Source of the DNA: Phorcus lineatus
Lineage: Eukaryota > Mollusca > Gastropoda > Trochida > Trochidae
DNA length: 64,000 bases
Assembly: GCA_921293015.1 (NCBI GenBank)
Contig: OV121083.1
Coordinates: 34,675,488-34,739,487 of the forward strand
Direction: 5' to 3'
Numbering within the stretch: position 1 is the stretch's first letter; each line of letters begins with the position of its first letter. The notes under the pieces are model-generated. The model saw nothing but the letters and a program-made list of their open reading frames with translations. It was not told the origin of the DNA and did not search any database. The position numbers and the translations under genes were made by a program. Shown in pieces: positions 48,351-61,306 of this stretch.

Positions 48351-49642
48351 TAATTGGGGTAGCACCCTGCGGGAAGTGTCTGTTTATAACAGGCGTACCC
48401 TAAAGGGGAAACGGGTACAATGGTCAGAAGACAGCGTTATACAAATGTTGCCGATAGATTGGGGTCAGCTGAATAATAGCCGATGTATTTATATGTCGAG
48501 AAGAAAAACTGTAAATAATGCTTTAACTCTGGGTAAAATACTCTCTTTGATACAAGCCGTGGGGTAGGGAGATTGGTCATTATCATGTGACCCCTTCCTC
48601 TAGTCACGAGTTTGGGGTAATTATCTCCAGTTTTTTGCTTATGTCGACGAAATATAACTGTCAAGGATAATAAGTGCGTCATGATAGTCCATTAAAGTCT
48701 TATGTACTTGTGGTATAGAATTCGAACAGGCTTTTCACTCGGCTTGGCTCTTGAACGGAGAAGTGAATAGGAATAACCGTTTAGAGTTTTCTTTTTATAT
48801 TCCTGAGTTGGTAATAGAGGATACGCTATTGTATTACGGGTATAAGGGGCTTATCTTCTTCACGGATAACGTATTTGATTTCAAAGTGGTACTTTCAAAC
48901 CTCTACGCCACAGGAAGTAAGGGTGAGGGAGAAAGCTGAAAGGAAAGTTGAAGAAAGAAGGTCATAGAAGTGTCTCACAAAAAGGAAAAGTATACAAACG
49001 CCTTATTTGGGTCCCATGGCTACTTACCGTATACATCCTCTTTAAATAACCTTACGTTGTTTTTTTTATAAAAATATGGGTTTGGCGTAGTTTTATCGCT
49101 TTATGTGCTTTTTGAAAAAACGAGTGATTGTGTCACAAGGACTTAACACGATTTATTTGATCGTTTTTGTGGTTGTTATTTGATATTGTCCATCTGTCAT
49201 GAAATACACCCAGTCGTACTTAACATCATCATGAAATGCATTTAAAAGAGGTGACTGTTTACAATACCTATTTTGGGATATTTGTACACGAGTTTTTGTA
49301 AGAACGAGATTAGCAACAATAATGTATGAATCCTGATGGTAAGACGTTTACTACTAATTTATTCCGAAAATGCTTTTTTCAGCAAAAAATGCTTTATTGT
49401 TCTTCCGAATCTGATGATGAACTATTCATTTATTTTCCAATGACATAATCAACATAACTGATTCAATAACGTTGCAAGTTTAACAACAGGATACTTTCAA
49501 GCGTGTATCTTTAAAACAAAGACAGCAATACCATCCAATCATAAGCAGTTTCTATAAACGAATGAAAAGTCACTTGAATATAGCCACGACGACAGAGACA
49601 TAACCCGCCAAACTTTTGGGATGCAGCTGTATATATTTCTTC

Positions 49643-49876
49643 TTTGATCGGGATTTTTTAAGTTGATGAGCAATAAGGACAAATTTAAATAATCAACTTC
49701 TGTATTCTCTGAAAGCGACGTTCCAACATAGATTCTGATGTCGTTGGAAGCAAGTGATCTTTGATCGGCATTCTAGAAGTTGATGAGCAATATGGACAGT
49801 TTTAAATATTCAACTTCTTTATTCTTTGAAAGCGACGTTCCAACACAGATTCTGATGTCGTTGGAAGCAAGTGATG
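49643..49876. repeat. Two-copy tandem duplication (117 bp) of a dispersed repeat
   Basis: TTTGATCGG starts copies at 49643 and 49760, and GAAAGCGACGTTCCAACA falls at 49711 and 49828. Each copy holds AGTTGATGAGCAATA and a TCAACTTCT[T/G]TATTCT block. The latter recurs near 58213 with GACGTTTC downstream, marking a dispersed family. Confidence 0.85.
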
Positions 49877-50339
49877 ACGCCGTGTATATTATTTGCAACT
49901 TTGAAGATTGCTTTACTTCATAAACCAAGCCTTTTCATTATTTCGATAAATCATATCTTAGAAGTCACATCCCTTTACCACATTCCATTATTGACTCTAT
50001 AATAGTTATTTATAATCCTTTATGACATTTTATCATCAATTGTATAACATTTCAACAACACATGTCATCAGGCCATTCATTTAAAACAGTTCATTCTCTC
50101 TTCCTCAGATCTCTCATTTTGCAAAGTTATGTTATTCCTCAAACTACTTTAGATCATTCTTAAAAAACACTATATCATGCATTGCATAAAATCATTCATG
50201 TCATGAAAACGTAGTGTATTTTCATATCATATGTTACGACAAGGCACTCACAAACTCGAACATGTGACAAATCCACTTTACCATTCAGTTTTCATAAACG
50301 TGACACGTATAACGTTTGCAAATTATTTGGCATGTCATG

Positions 50340-50525
50340 AGTCCCGAGCTGTCTTGCCCAAACACAAAAAGAAATTCAATGGAGGAGTGTTTTTCGAAAA
50401 CTCGTTCACTTGGAAATTATTCTGTATCTGGCTCTCTTCCAAGTGTCAATCCAGTGATTTTAAATAAGCAAAAATCTTCCCTGCTCAAGGCGAAAGTCGT
50501 CCCACTGGCACTGAAGACGACATAA
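50340..50525 (+). CDS. Candidate 3'-terminal exon, unrecognised product
   Basis: One plus-strand frame is open for about 60 codons to TAA at 50523-50525. It has Ser/Lys-rich coding-like composition (SLGNYSVSGSLPSVNPVILN, then KSSLLKAKVVPLALKTT) and GC-ending codons unusually frequent for this AT-rich region. An AATAAA at 50603-50608 follows the stop by about 80 bp, as for a last exon. An in-frame stop at about 50310 bounds the exon upstream. CATGAG at 50340 could be the acceptor, but its pyrimidine tract is poor, so the exact start is uncertain. No upstream exon or family could be identified. Confidence 0.3.
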   Translation, partial: SPELSCPNTKRNSMEECFSKTRSLGNYSVSGSLPSVNPVILNKQKSSLLKAKVVPLALKTT

Positions 50526-50602
50526 GGTGACCCATATTCGCGTTTGTTTATATATAATCAGAAATGCTCATCCACGTATACTATGCTTTTTCATTTAGTA
50601 TT

Positions 50603-50608
50603 AATAAA
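50603..50608 (+). terminator. AATAAA poly(A) signal candidate
   Basis: AATAAA about 80 bp after the stop of the candidate terminal exon. The hexamer is frequent by chance in AT-rich DNA, so its weight depends on the exon. Confidence 0.3.
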
Positions 50609-51974
50609 AATGGTCAAGCATTAGCTAGCTTTGAGAATCATGGTTGTAATATGATTTCTAGGCCTCATTTCGCATTTCTGTATAAATAACATTGATAAAC
50701 AACATGTTCCAGCATTCAATGACCGTCTTGGTTGAGCGAAGGTGGTCAGTTGTATATAAAATGTAAGAAGGGTGTCTTTTGAGCAGGGAGCGATATTGAT
50801 AAGTATTTTATCATTATACTCTACGGGGATCCAGATGGGCGATTATATTGGGTCAAAACTGTTTTGAATAGTTAACGAATCTTTGATTTGATATGTATTA
50901 AAAGCTGCAGTTTGTCGTAAAATACATTTGGTATCACTTTCAATTTTTTTAAAATTGGTCTAGAAAAAACATACATATCCTCATTTCAGTGCTTTTAGGG
51001 GAAATAATCGCATATTGTTCGTGCATCGATATATTTAAAAATGGAATGTTAATTTTCAGTACTTTGAAAATAATTTTCTCGCCTTAAAGTGCAACTGTAA
51101 CGACATAAATGTATACATATCAGTTTAGACCAAATTGACGTATAAAGTCTAAAGCTGTGAAGCCATGTATTTCACTTGTCAAGAAATAAGTAAAATTAAT
51201 GACACATATAAAAATCATTCTTTATTCATCTAAACGTTGACACCTCTTGCAATGACAATCTGAACCTTGACCTCCTCGTGTCGGCCTTCACCTTGCATCT
51301 TGTCCCGAGCATATCACGATAGTTGAATATGCATCACGACTTCATTTAGTAGTAGAGACCGAGCCTGATAGACATTAAACATCTATACATGCATGATGAC
51401 GTAAAGCTTGCTATTTATAGAACACGTCTCCGCCCATATAACTTAGCTCTTTACTCCTGTTTATTAAGCATTGTTTAGACGTTAGCTAACCTTAACTGTT
51501 ATTTATTGAAATGTATCAAAGAATATTAGCAAGTTGTTGTTAACACGGATGCTATTATTGTGAGAATTTGTGTTTGTGTATTAAAATGTAGATATATTCA
51601 AATTGTGGTCATGGCGCAATTTGGCTAAGGTGGTCGCATCAATTTCTTTACCCTTTTGGTAACAGTTTTCTTGGCACTTAAGGTCTCCATCGGCCCTAAG
51701 TTACAATGTCGCTTATTTTTGTGAAAGACAAGTGAGCGCTTATATTATTTGAACGGTCATGAAAAGTCATTGTATATTTTGAAATTTTGGCATCAGTTGC
51801 ATAATTCATATATATAATTTTGTATCGTGACTTAATGACTTCGTTTCAAGATGAAAACATTAGAAAGGTAACATGTTCCGTACGTAAAGGAACTATATAA
51901 AGGGAGAGAAAGACTGGATAGGAAAGCTTATTAGGTCGACCGGAATATCTTTGTCTGAACCTTTGTATGTAGGT
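50609..51974. other. Intergenic non-coding stretch
   Basis: Nothing supportable seen. Confidence 0.45.
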
Positions 51975-52999
51975 ACGTCGTCCCTGACTCCTGTCTGTCT
52001 ATCTTTGTGTGTCTCTCTTTCTTACTCTTCCTCTCTCTCTGTTTCTCAATCTCTCATTCTTTCTTCTCTCTGTTTCTTTCTGACTCTCCCTCTCAGTGCC
52101 TCTCTCATTTTGTCGATTTTGTGTTCTCCTTCTCGTGGACTCTCTTGTTCTCTCTTGTTGCGTGTGTTCCTATCCCATCTGTGATTTTCTCTAAGTGTCT
52201 CTCTCAGTCAATCTCTCTTTATGAATGTCTCTCATTCACACTCAGTGTCTTTCAACCAATGCCTCCTAAGTCTCCCTCTCTCATTTCTTTCTCTCTCTCA
52301 CTCATCAAACTGTTCTTTCTCTCTCCGTCTTTCTTGTTTTTTTATGTGAGTCGATCTCTCTTTCATTCTACTCAATCTGTCTCTCTCTAAGTCTCTCTCT
52401 TATTCTTTCTCAGTGTCCCCCTCAGTTTTCCCCTGACTCTTTCTATATAAGTTTGTCTCTCTATGGGTACCTCTCAGTCTCTCTATATGTATATTACTCT
52501 CTCTCACCGTCTCTCAATGTGTATCTCTCAGTCTGTCTATGTGTACTTCTCAGTCCCTCTATATGTATATTATCTTTATCTTTATCCTGTCTCTCAATAT
52601 GTATCTCTCAGTCTCTCTATGTGTATTTTTCAGTCTCTCTATATGTATATTACTCTCTCTCTCTCTTTATCCCGTCTCTCTATGTGTATCTCAGTCTCTC
52701 TATATGTATATTACTCTCTTTATCTCCGTCTCTCTATATGTATATTACTCACTCCCTCTCTCTCTTTATCTCTGTCTCTCTCTATGTATATTACTCCCTC
52801 CCTCTCTCTCTTTATCTCCGTCTCTCTATATGTATATTCCTCCCTCTCTCTCTTTATCTCCGTCTCTCTATGTGTATCTCTAAGTCTGTCTATGTGTATT
52901 TCTCAGTGTCTTTCTATTTATATTAATCTCTCTCTCTCTCTCTCTCTCTCTCTTTATCTCCTTATCTCTGTCTACCTCTCAGTCTCTCTATATGTATAT

Positions 53000-53041
<42 letters not shown>

Positions 53042-53440
53042 ATCTCCGTCTCTCTATGTGTATCTCGCAGTCTCTCCATATGTATATTACTCTCTCTCTC
53101 TCTCTCTCTCTCTCTTTATCTCCGTCTCTCTATGTGTATCTCGTAGTCTCTCTATATGTATATTACTCTCTCTCTTTAATCCCGTCTCTCTATGTGTATC
53201 TCTCAGTCTATCTGTAAGTATATTACTCTCTCTCTCTGTATCCCCGTCTCTCTATGTGTATCTCGCAGTCTCTCCATATGTATAATACTCTCTGTATCCC
53301 CGTTCTCTATTTGTACTTCTCAGTCTCTCTATGTGTACATATCAGTCTATAAATGTGTATATCCGTCTCTCTATGTGTATTTCTAAGTCTGTCTATGTGT
53401 ATCTCCCAGTCTCTCTCTATGTATATCTCAGGCTCTCCCT
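51975..53440 (+). repeat. CT-rich satellite array
   Basis: Almost entirely pyrimidine-rich TCTC. From about 52450 it has a recurring module: CCGTCTCTCTATGTGTATCT, CAGTCTCTCTATATGTATAT, then TACT(CT)n and TTTATCT. (CT)n length varies between modules. Several overlapping Ser/Leu/Tyr-rich open frames up to 227 residues exist in more than one frame, as expected from the lack of stop codons in CT repeats; none is a gene. An inverted copy of this module closes the window (63778-64000). Confidence 0.93.
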
Positions 53441-53532
53441 CACCCTCTTCAAGACGAGCAAGCTAACAACAGAACTTCTGCAGGAGTACATTACGGAAAT
53501 ATATGAAGCAAAGATAGGAGAGGCATATTGAT

Positions 53533-54998
53533 ATTGATCCTCGTGAGGTTGATACAGTCTCTGGTGTATCATTGATACTCAAAATGTTGATACAGTCTCT
53601 GGTTTATCATTTGTACTCAAAATGTTGATACAGTCTCTGGTTTATCATTGATACTCAAAATGTTGATACAGTCTCTGGTCTATCATTGCTACTCATGAGG
53701 TTGATACAGTCTCTGGTTTATCATTGATACTTTTGAGGTTGATACAGTCTCTGGTTTATCATTGATAATCATGAGGTTGATAAGTCTCTGGTTTATCATT
53801 GGTACTCGTGAGGTTGATACAGTCTCTATTCTATCATTGATACTCGTGAGGTTGATACAGTCTCTGGTTTATCATTGATACTCATGAGGTTGATACAGTC
53901 TCTGCTTTATCATTGATACTCGTGAGGTTGATACAGTCTCTGGTTTATCATTGATACTTTTGAGGTTGATACAGTCTCTGGTTTATCATTGATAATCATG
54001 AGGTTGATAAGTCTCTGGTTTATCATTGGTACTCGTGAGGTTGATACAGTCTCTATTTTATCATTGATACTCGTGAGGTTGATACAGTCTCTGGTTTATC
54101 ATTGATACTCATGAGGTTGATACAGTCTCTGCTTTATCATTGATACTCGTGAGGTTGATACAGTCTCTGGTTTATCATTGATACTCAAAATGTTGATACA
54201 GTATCTGGTTTATCATTGATACTCGTGAGGTTGATACAGTCTCTGCTTTATCATTGATACTCGTGAGGTTGATACAGTCTCTGGTTTATCATCGATACTT
54301 ATGAGGTTGATACAGTCTCTGGTTTATCATTGATAATCATGAGGTTGATACAGTCTCTGCTTTATCATTGATACTCGTGAGGTTGATACAGTCTCTGGTT
54401 TATCATCGATACTTATGAGGTTGATACAGTCTCTGGTTTATCATTGATAATCATGAGGTTGATACAGTCTCTGGTTTATCATTGGTACTCGTGAGGTTGA
54501 TACAGTCTCTATTTTATCATTGATACTCATGAGGTTGATACAGTCTCCGGTTTATCATTGATACTCGTGAGGTTGATACATTCGTTTATCATTGATACTC
54601 GTGAAGTTGATACAGTCTCTGGTTTATCATTGATACTCAAAATGTTGATACAGTATCTGGTTTATCATTGATACTCGTGAGGTTGATACAGTCTCTGGTC
54701 TATCATTGATACTCGTGAGGTTGATACAGTCTATGCTTTATCATTGATACTCGTGAGGTTGACACAGTATCTGGTTTATCATTGATACTCGTCAGGTTGA
54801 TACAGTCTCTGGTTTATCATTGATACTCGTGAGGTTGATACAGTCTATGCTTTATCATTGATACTCATTAGGTTGATACAGTCTCTGTTTTATCATTGAC
54901 ACTCGTGAGGTTGATACAGTCTCTGGTTTATCATTGACACTCGTGAGGTTGATACAGTCTCTGCTTTATCATTGATACTCATGAGGTTGATACAGTCT
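53533..54998 (+). repeat. 38 bp satellite, about 38 copies with higher-order structure
   Basis: The monomer is approximately TTGATACTCGTGAGG then TTGATACAGTCTCTGGTTTATCA. Variants such as CTCAAAATG, TTTTGAGG, CTGCTTT and a one-base deletion (GATAAGTC) mark individual copies. A block of six monomers (227 bp) recurs: GATACTTTTGAGG at 53726 and 53953. A three-monomer block (114 bp) recurs: ATCGATACTTATGAGG at 54291 and 54405. These are higher-order duplications of multi-monomer units. Confidence 0.95.
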
Positions 54999-57177
54999 GG
55001 TTTTAGGTAATGTCAGATGGTAGTGGACTATCACGCAGTTTATCCATTGAAGAACAAAGCACTCAAGTATTAACAAGCTTATCACGGGATTGTCCCATTC
55101 CAATAAAGTCATTGGTAGATATATATGCGTTTGCATGTCTGTTTTGAGGAGGGGGGGGGGGAGAAACAGATTCTGAAAACTATCTTTTAGATTGCGTACT
55201 GATAATTGTTTTATTTAAAGCTCTGTCTCCACGCAGTTGGAGGTCCATACGACTAAGAAATATCATAAATTTCGAAATATTTTTTGAAGTTTTCTTTAAA
55301 AATAGTTGATATGACGTTTTTGGATACTTATGATTTTTTGCAGAATTTGTCCATACATCTAAAAATATTTTTTTATCATTGACCTTACAAGAAGTTATCG
55401 ATATCATGTTATAAGTTTCCCAAGGCAACTTACCATTGTTGTAACCTCGACGCGACAGGTGAATCGTTCAAACTTAATCTAACAAAGATAGGTAAACAGT
55501 CTATACAAACATCCCCTTTAATAAGCAGGCGCCGATTCTAAGTCATATTTGTATGTATCTGAAATCACCCTCACAACTCGACAGTATAATGATACGGCAA
55601 ACAAGAGTTACGACGTTTGTCTAAACCGTTTGGTTTGAAACAGGAAATAAACACATTGTTTTCTTCTATAAGGCTATTGATTGTTCGGGATAGACTTATA
55701 ATACATACCTGACCGTGAAAGATAATGCTGTTTGTAGACGCCGATACGGGGAAAAGAAGGGAATACCTATGTATATAGATATGTTTAGCGTCCCGCGTTT
55801 AGTCACGGTAACTACGCTTTATTTGAATTAACGGTGTAGCGGCGCTTGTGATCACCAGCCCTGAAACTTTGATGGTAAAACGGACCGGAAATACCCAAGT
55901 GAGAAACTTTGAGTTGGGAGTGGACAGACAGTTTGCTTAATGTATCATCAATCGAGAGCTTCAAATTGGGTCGGGATATAAGTATTTCATATTTTGTTTC
56001 CATGCGGAAGAATAACTTGGCCTGCGTAGGCGACAACTGTGAAATGAACAGGATATTGTAGTTAAATGTTTTATGATAGTTATGATATATGGTTGAGGGT
56101 TTCCGTGTTGGAAACTTGATATTTAATCAAGTTCATAATAGGGGTTATGGAACTGCGTTAATTTCTTCAGGTAAACCGTGTTTTCTTGTTTAGAACGTTG
56201 TTATATTTTACTGAGGTTATCCGCGTAATAGGTTAGCAACCTCTAGGATGAAAATTCTTTGCAATCCTTAAATGAATTTCTGATTCAAATGAAAGCTCAA
56301 GGTAATGTCTGATACCAAAGAGAAAAATTGATTCAATTCACTCCCAAGGTTTCCTTCTATAAACAGACTGAAAGTGGCACATTCCTTGCAATATTCAAAT
56401 CTCTTCAGGTAAACAGAACTCCTAAGTGAAACTTAAACTTTGTACATGGTTTTTCAATTCTATGAAAAGTAATATAGTATGACATATGATTACACGTGCA
56501 TGAGAAGACCAATAACTTCAATAAACCTCGTCTCAACATAGTTCTTATACCAACTGACTTGAAGGAGGTCTTTTTCTTTCCAGATCTTCTAATTTCTCAT
56601 AAAATGTATACCATAGGCTTGAAACGGAGACATGCCAACATTATTGCGATCTAAAATTTCAGATATTAATAGTAGCAGATTCAATTGAACTTGTCATGAC
56701 ACTGATTAAGGGAGACTTCCGAATGTTCCAAACTGTAGATATTACATCTTTACGTTAAAATACGGAAGATACCATTTCATACTAGGCCATGATATATCTG
56801 ACTATTATCTGTGCTTTGACCATACACTTTAATTCTCACTTCGCATTTCGGAGTTACATATTTCCCCTACAGGCCATTGGATGGATAGGGTATTTGGGAA
56901 TTCCAGCAAATGAATTCGGGTAATACTGTAAACCGGAGATCCAGAATTACCAAACTAATATCATATCCATAAATCCTATAAAACAATGAATGATAATGCG
57001 ATAATAACATGACTTCAATCTGGGAATGTCCCTTCGAGTTTTCTTGATATAAAGTAAATAAAGTTTTTATGAGCAAGATTCGAACCAGGAATCTTGAGAT
57101 CCATTCAAGCTAAGAATGCAGCGAGTTGTTTTTGGCACAAGTGGTCGTTCCTGATATTTATTGATTTCCAGATCTCA
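54999..57177. other. Intergenic non-coding stretch
   Basis: No gene supported. A GGTTCGAATC box-B-like sequence lies on the minus strand near 57073-57085 without a convincing tRNA around it. Confidence 0.45.
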
Positions 57178-57191
57178 CCGACAGAGGGCGC
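57178..57191 (+). promoter_or_regulatory. CTCF-like motif
   Basis: CCGACAGAGGGCGC matches the vertebrate/insect CTCF core consensus at about 12 of 14 positions and overlaps a CACGTG E-box just downstream. Binding is an inference; the AGAGGGCG core also occurs at three other places in the window and may be repeat-derived. Confidence 0.25.
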
Positions 57192-60100
57192 CACGTGCCG
57201 AAGTACAGAAATTACAAGTAGTTATTGATTTACTTGTCAGTCTCTAAGCGTTCTCACATGAAGCGGCAAATATGGATATAGTCTCCTTTTTACAATATAC
57301 TGCACACAATGCGTTATTGAGCTTATGGAATTGCAAATATATTTACATAGGTTTAGTACCACAATCATAGGATATAGAACTCGATAATGGTTATTTTACA
57401 GCATAGCACAATTGATGAATTTCTATAGAAATGACAATCACGTATTCCTATTAGAATTAAAAATTCTTTAATTCCATTTAAAGACCTTTTAGTTTGGCTT
57501 ATGTGGGAGATTTTATAAAAGAAACTTACAATTTTATCTTTTAAATTGTTCTTCTTTTAGGAACCTTTCAGAAGCTGTTTCGAGGAATGGGAGAGGTTAC
57601 ATCTTTGATATCTATAACAAAGAGTAACTTGACTGACGAAACAAGTGAGGTCAAGCAACGTCTTTACTGCAACAAATCAGCTGTTTAGAAGTAGATTCAA
57701 ACACCAATTTTCACCATGAGATAGACGTTGACTTTCTATTCAATGTATTCTCCTTCAACGTTGGTTTCTGCAAGAATGAGTATATCTAAATCCTTGGTTT
57801 CTGGTTTTGATCATTTATGGCGCAGCAATCTTAAGAACTTGATAATAGATATACATGCAGTTTGTAAAGAAAAGTTCTTATTTTGAAGTGGATAAGTCAT
57901 CAATATATCGATACGATTAAGTGATCAATAAACTAATAAAGATAATCAGTCATAGTTCCAATTACTCAGTGGCAGATATGACTCGACGTGATTCATACGT
58001 TACACGTGTAGTACATGATTAACAAAACACAAATAATGACGTGGTAGTCTCTATCGACGTATGATGCGCTGCTGGAACAAATAGACTGAGAAGTATTCAT
58101 TTTTAATTGACGATATCCAAAAACTTTACCTTAAGAAGGGTGAGGATTCGTCGTTGATTGGCATTTTCAGAAGTTTTGTTGATGAAGGCTGAAGACTATT
58201 TTATGGATATAAAACTTCTTTATTCTGAAATTTGACGTTTCAGCATGGATTTTTATGGCGATCTTTATTGCCTATTTTGATACAGATTTATACCCATGAA
58301 ATTGTCTTCATCTTCTCCCGAGGTCCACATTTAATTAGATTCATCCTCGCCTATCAAAAAATAACACGTCTATTTATGTTAAACGATATACAAGATAGCA
58401 TCTGATGTTCAAAATAAATTTATGATTCAGAATCAAGTTCAAGCCCTAACGTTGAGATTGTAAAGTCATTTCTATCAGGGAGTTAAACGTGATTTAAAAG
58501 GTTTCCATTTCCTCACATGAACTGAAAGGTTGAAAATCATTCAAGGATTTGAAGAAGAAATTTATTATCGATATCAGTTCCAAATTAACTGTGAGAACAA
58601 TGGACTTTTGCATTTGTCAAAAATTTGAAGATCACGATCACACGTTCCTGTAGTAACGAATTTCATTGACAGTGCAATCTTGTATTGTAAAAAGACGATA
58701 TTCTACTCAGTGAAAAGGCAAATAGGAAGATTGCTATTTAACAAAGGTTAGTTATGGAGACTGCATTGTAGTTTAACAAGCAATTAAACTTCAAAAACAC
58801 TTGGTTTTATTACAAAGACGTGCTCCGCTCTCCATCTCCATTAACATCGGTAAGGATTCAGCATAAGAGAGTAGCATGTTGGTTTGGATATAATGTGATC
58901 TCACGAAAAAGAAAATAAATGTCTCCAGTTGCAAGACAATGATTTGTAATCAAAAGAAACAGTTTCTAAATGAACGTACCTTGATCGGATAAGGTCTTTC
59001 CCTTTTCCTACCTCAAATTATCAAAAGGTGTTCACGCAAAAATGGCTGTCGGCTTTTGTTTGATACTATCACTCTCCTCTCTATTTCCTCTACGACTACA
59101 GATGATCTGGTTGAGTAATGAGATGTTGGGGTATTATCTTTGGCATAAACTTATGTTTATTGGGGAAACTTTGAAGAAATAAATCTTTCAAAAAACGTGC
59201 TGCTGTAACTTCAAGTAAACGCCAGCCTATGAAAATATAAATTTTGTATTGCCTTTTCCTTACATTTTTCAACATCCTGACAAGATCTGCAGAGAATCAC
59301 TGGTAGCAAGAATGTTTTACCTTTAGTCTAGTCTGAGTGAATATGAAGCAATGCTTAAAGTTGATCTTTGCCGTGAAGAAGAACACATACTTGCCATTTT
59401 AAATGTTTGAATTAGTTTGAGGTTGATAGAACAAGACAATTCTTGAAGTCATACGGTGATTATAATACAGGTCCGTTTAGTGGCTGGCAAACTGTAACGA
59501 AATTATCAGCAAGATTGGCTTATGGCGGAGTATTTACTCAAAGGGTTAATTTGTTTTCCTTTAAAGTTATAATTCACAAATAAATAGTGGGTCATTTGTT
59601 ACTTAATGTATTAATCAAAGTTTAATAAGACATAAAATTGGAATATGATCATACCTTTATTATTCTGAAAGGTGTATATCATAAATGATTCAGAAAATAT
59701 AAATATTTGAAAGGCAAGTTATCAAAAATAAATAAAATGAGGTTGAGATAGTATTTATTACGATGAAAAACATATTTAACACGTGATCACTCTTTCTGAC
59801 CTCATCACAATCAATATGGTATGTTTTAATAGAGATAATATTCAAACTGTTTTCCTAATCAAAATCTGTTGTTGTAAGTTGTAAGATTTGAGTAAATAAA
59901 GCAAGGCAATAATTCATACAAAACTTCCTCAAACTCACTTTAAAAAATAAATCGATTAATTCTATATTGAAAGTGCTACATTTTATTACACTTAATGACA
60001 TATTTGTTTATAAAATGACACCCCGACCGGTGAATAACCCTCGGAGTAGGGCCTCTAAAGTATGCGGGGTTGTTTCGGTACAACTTCGCTTGAGGTAAAG

Positions 60101-61240
60101 CTAAGTGAATTAGGGTAGTACTTGAAACATGCAAACTAGCATACAAATCAACCTGAACACCTTGGCTTATTTGGAATCTTGTATCTATCAAGTTATATCA
60201 ATGCCGAGACCTATCCGAGCAAGAAATCTGTGTCATTGCTAATAATATAAGACTACCCTTCATGCTTTTAGTTAACACCATAGTGAAAGCTAAATAATGA
60301 TTTGAATAATTGATGAACGTTGTGTAACTGGCCTTTAAAGTTTATTTCCCTAAACTAAATGAAATAAACAACGGTTCGTAAATTTTAATGCATGTGATTA
60401 ATATGCTTGATTTATTGCTGAATGGAAAATGTATTGAAATTGTCTTTACTGTAAAGGTTGTACCGTTAGCTATACCGATAGTATCCCTAAGCCCTTTCGC
60501 CTATAGTTGACTTAGCATTCCAGTCCGACTTACCATTCCAGTCTGCAACTCTGCGAATGCTGCAGACAATGCAAGGGAGATAATATGCCCTGGAACAGCG
60601 AAGCGTCTGCAACGTCGATGCCAGTAGAATCGTCTACGACTTGGGTTTAGTAATTTCTGTTAACCTGGTCTCGAGCATGACCAAGAACTTTGTTTTTGAT
60701 GATAGCGTGCGTATATAATTGAACTGGAAATGTCTTTAATTTTTGTAAAGTAGGTGAACCATAGATTATTGTTAACTATATGGATACGGAAACTATGTTT
60801 TTTAATATTTGAAATTGGTATTTATACGTAAGCAAATAACAGATTAGTACCAGAATTCATCACACAAAAAACCCATAATTAGTTAATAACTAAGTGGCCA
60901 AATTTACGATTGATGTTTATTTTTCGGAATAAACCTACCATAACAAAATAACATATTTAAAAAAATGCTATTTCTTCGTGATGTTTGGCAATGATGTTGG
61001 AACTTTCTAAACAAAATACATATAGGGGTCATGAGCACTAATTCCATGGTCTATTAGGCCTACATGGCATCCGTCATCTACCACATAAATATCATCAAAG
61101 CCAATCCTAATCTAACCTATATCTGTTAACATAATTTCACACGCTTCCGCCATTCCGTTGTATCAAGTGCGTTCTTTAAACCAAGGTGCATCTTTAAGCG
61201 AAATGTCGTCTGCTGTCGTTCATTGGGTGACGAAACTTTA
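57192..61240. other. Intergenic non-coding stretch
   Basis: No gene supported. It contains a diverged copy of the 49643 repeat family (about 58150-58265) and AAGGGAGATAA at 60573-60583. A slightly GC-richer patch at 60000-60190 has a 71-residue minus-strand frame that I do not recognise. Confidence 0.45.
58150..58265 (+). repeat. Diverged copy of the dispersed CTTCTTTATT repeat
   Basis: GATTGGCATTTTCAGAAGTT, then AACTTCTTTATTCTGAAA and TTGACGTTTC follow in the same order as the 49643-49876 copies. Confidence 0.55.
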
Positions 61241-61306
61241 CCCCCTCACCCCCCTGCCTCCCCCCGCGTTCCATTCCACGAGGAGGGGGAGAGGAAGGGG
61301 AGGGGC
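61241..61306. other. C-rich then G-rich tract
   Basis: A run of CCCCC blocks is followed after about 16 bp by GGAGGGGGAGAGGAAGGGGA. Each strand can form a quadruplex or i-motif, or the two halves could pair as a hairpin. Confidence 0.5.

Noticed and set aside
51951-53531. Plus-strand frames up to 227 residues rich in Ser, Leu and Tyr
   Set aside because: They are translations of (CT)n and its module in several frames at once, with no non-repeat content.
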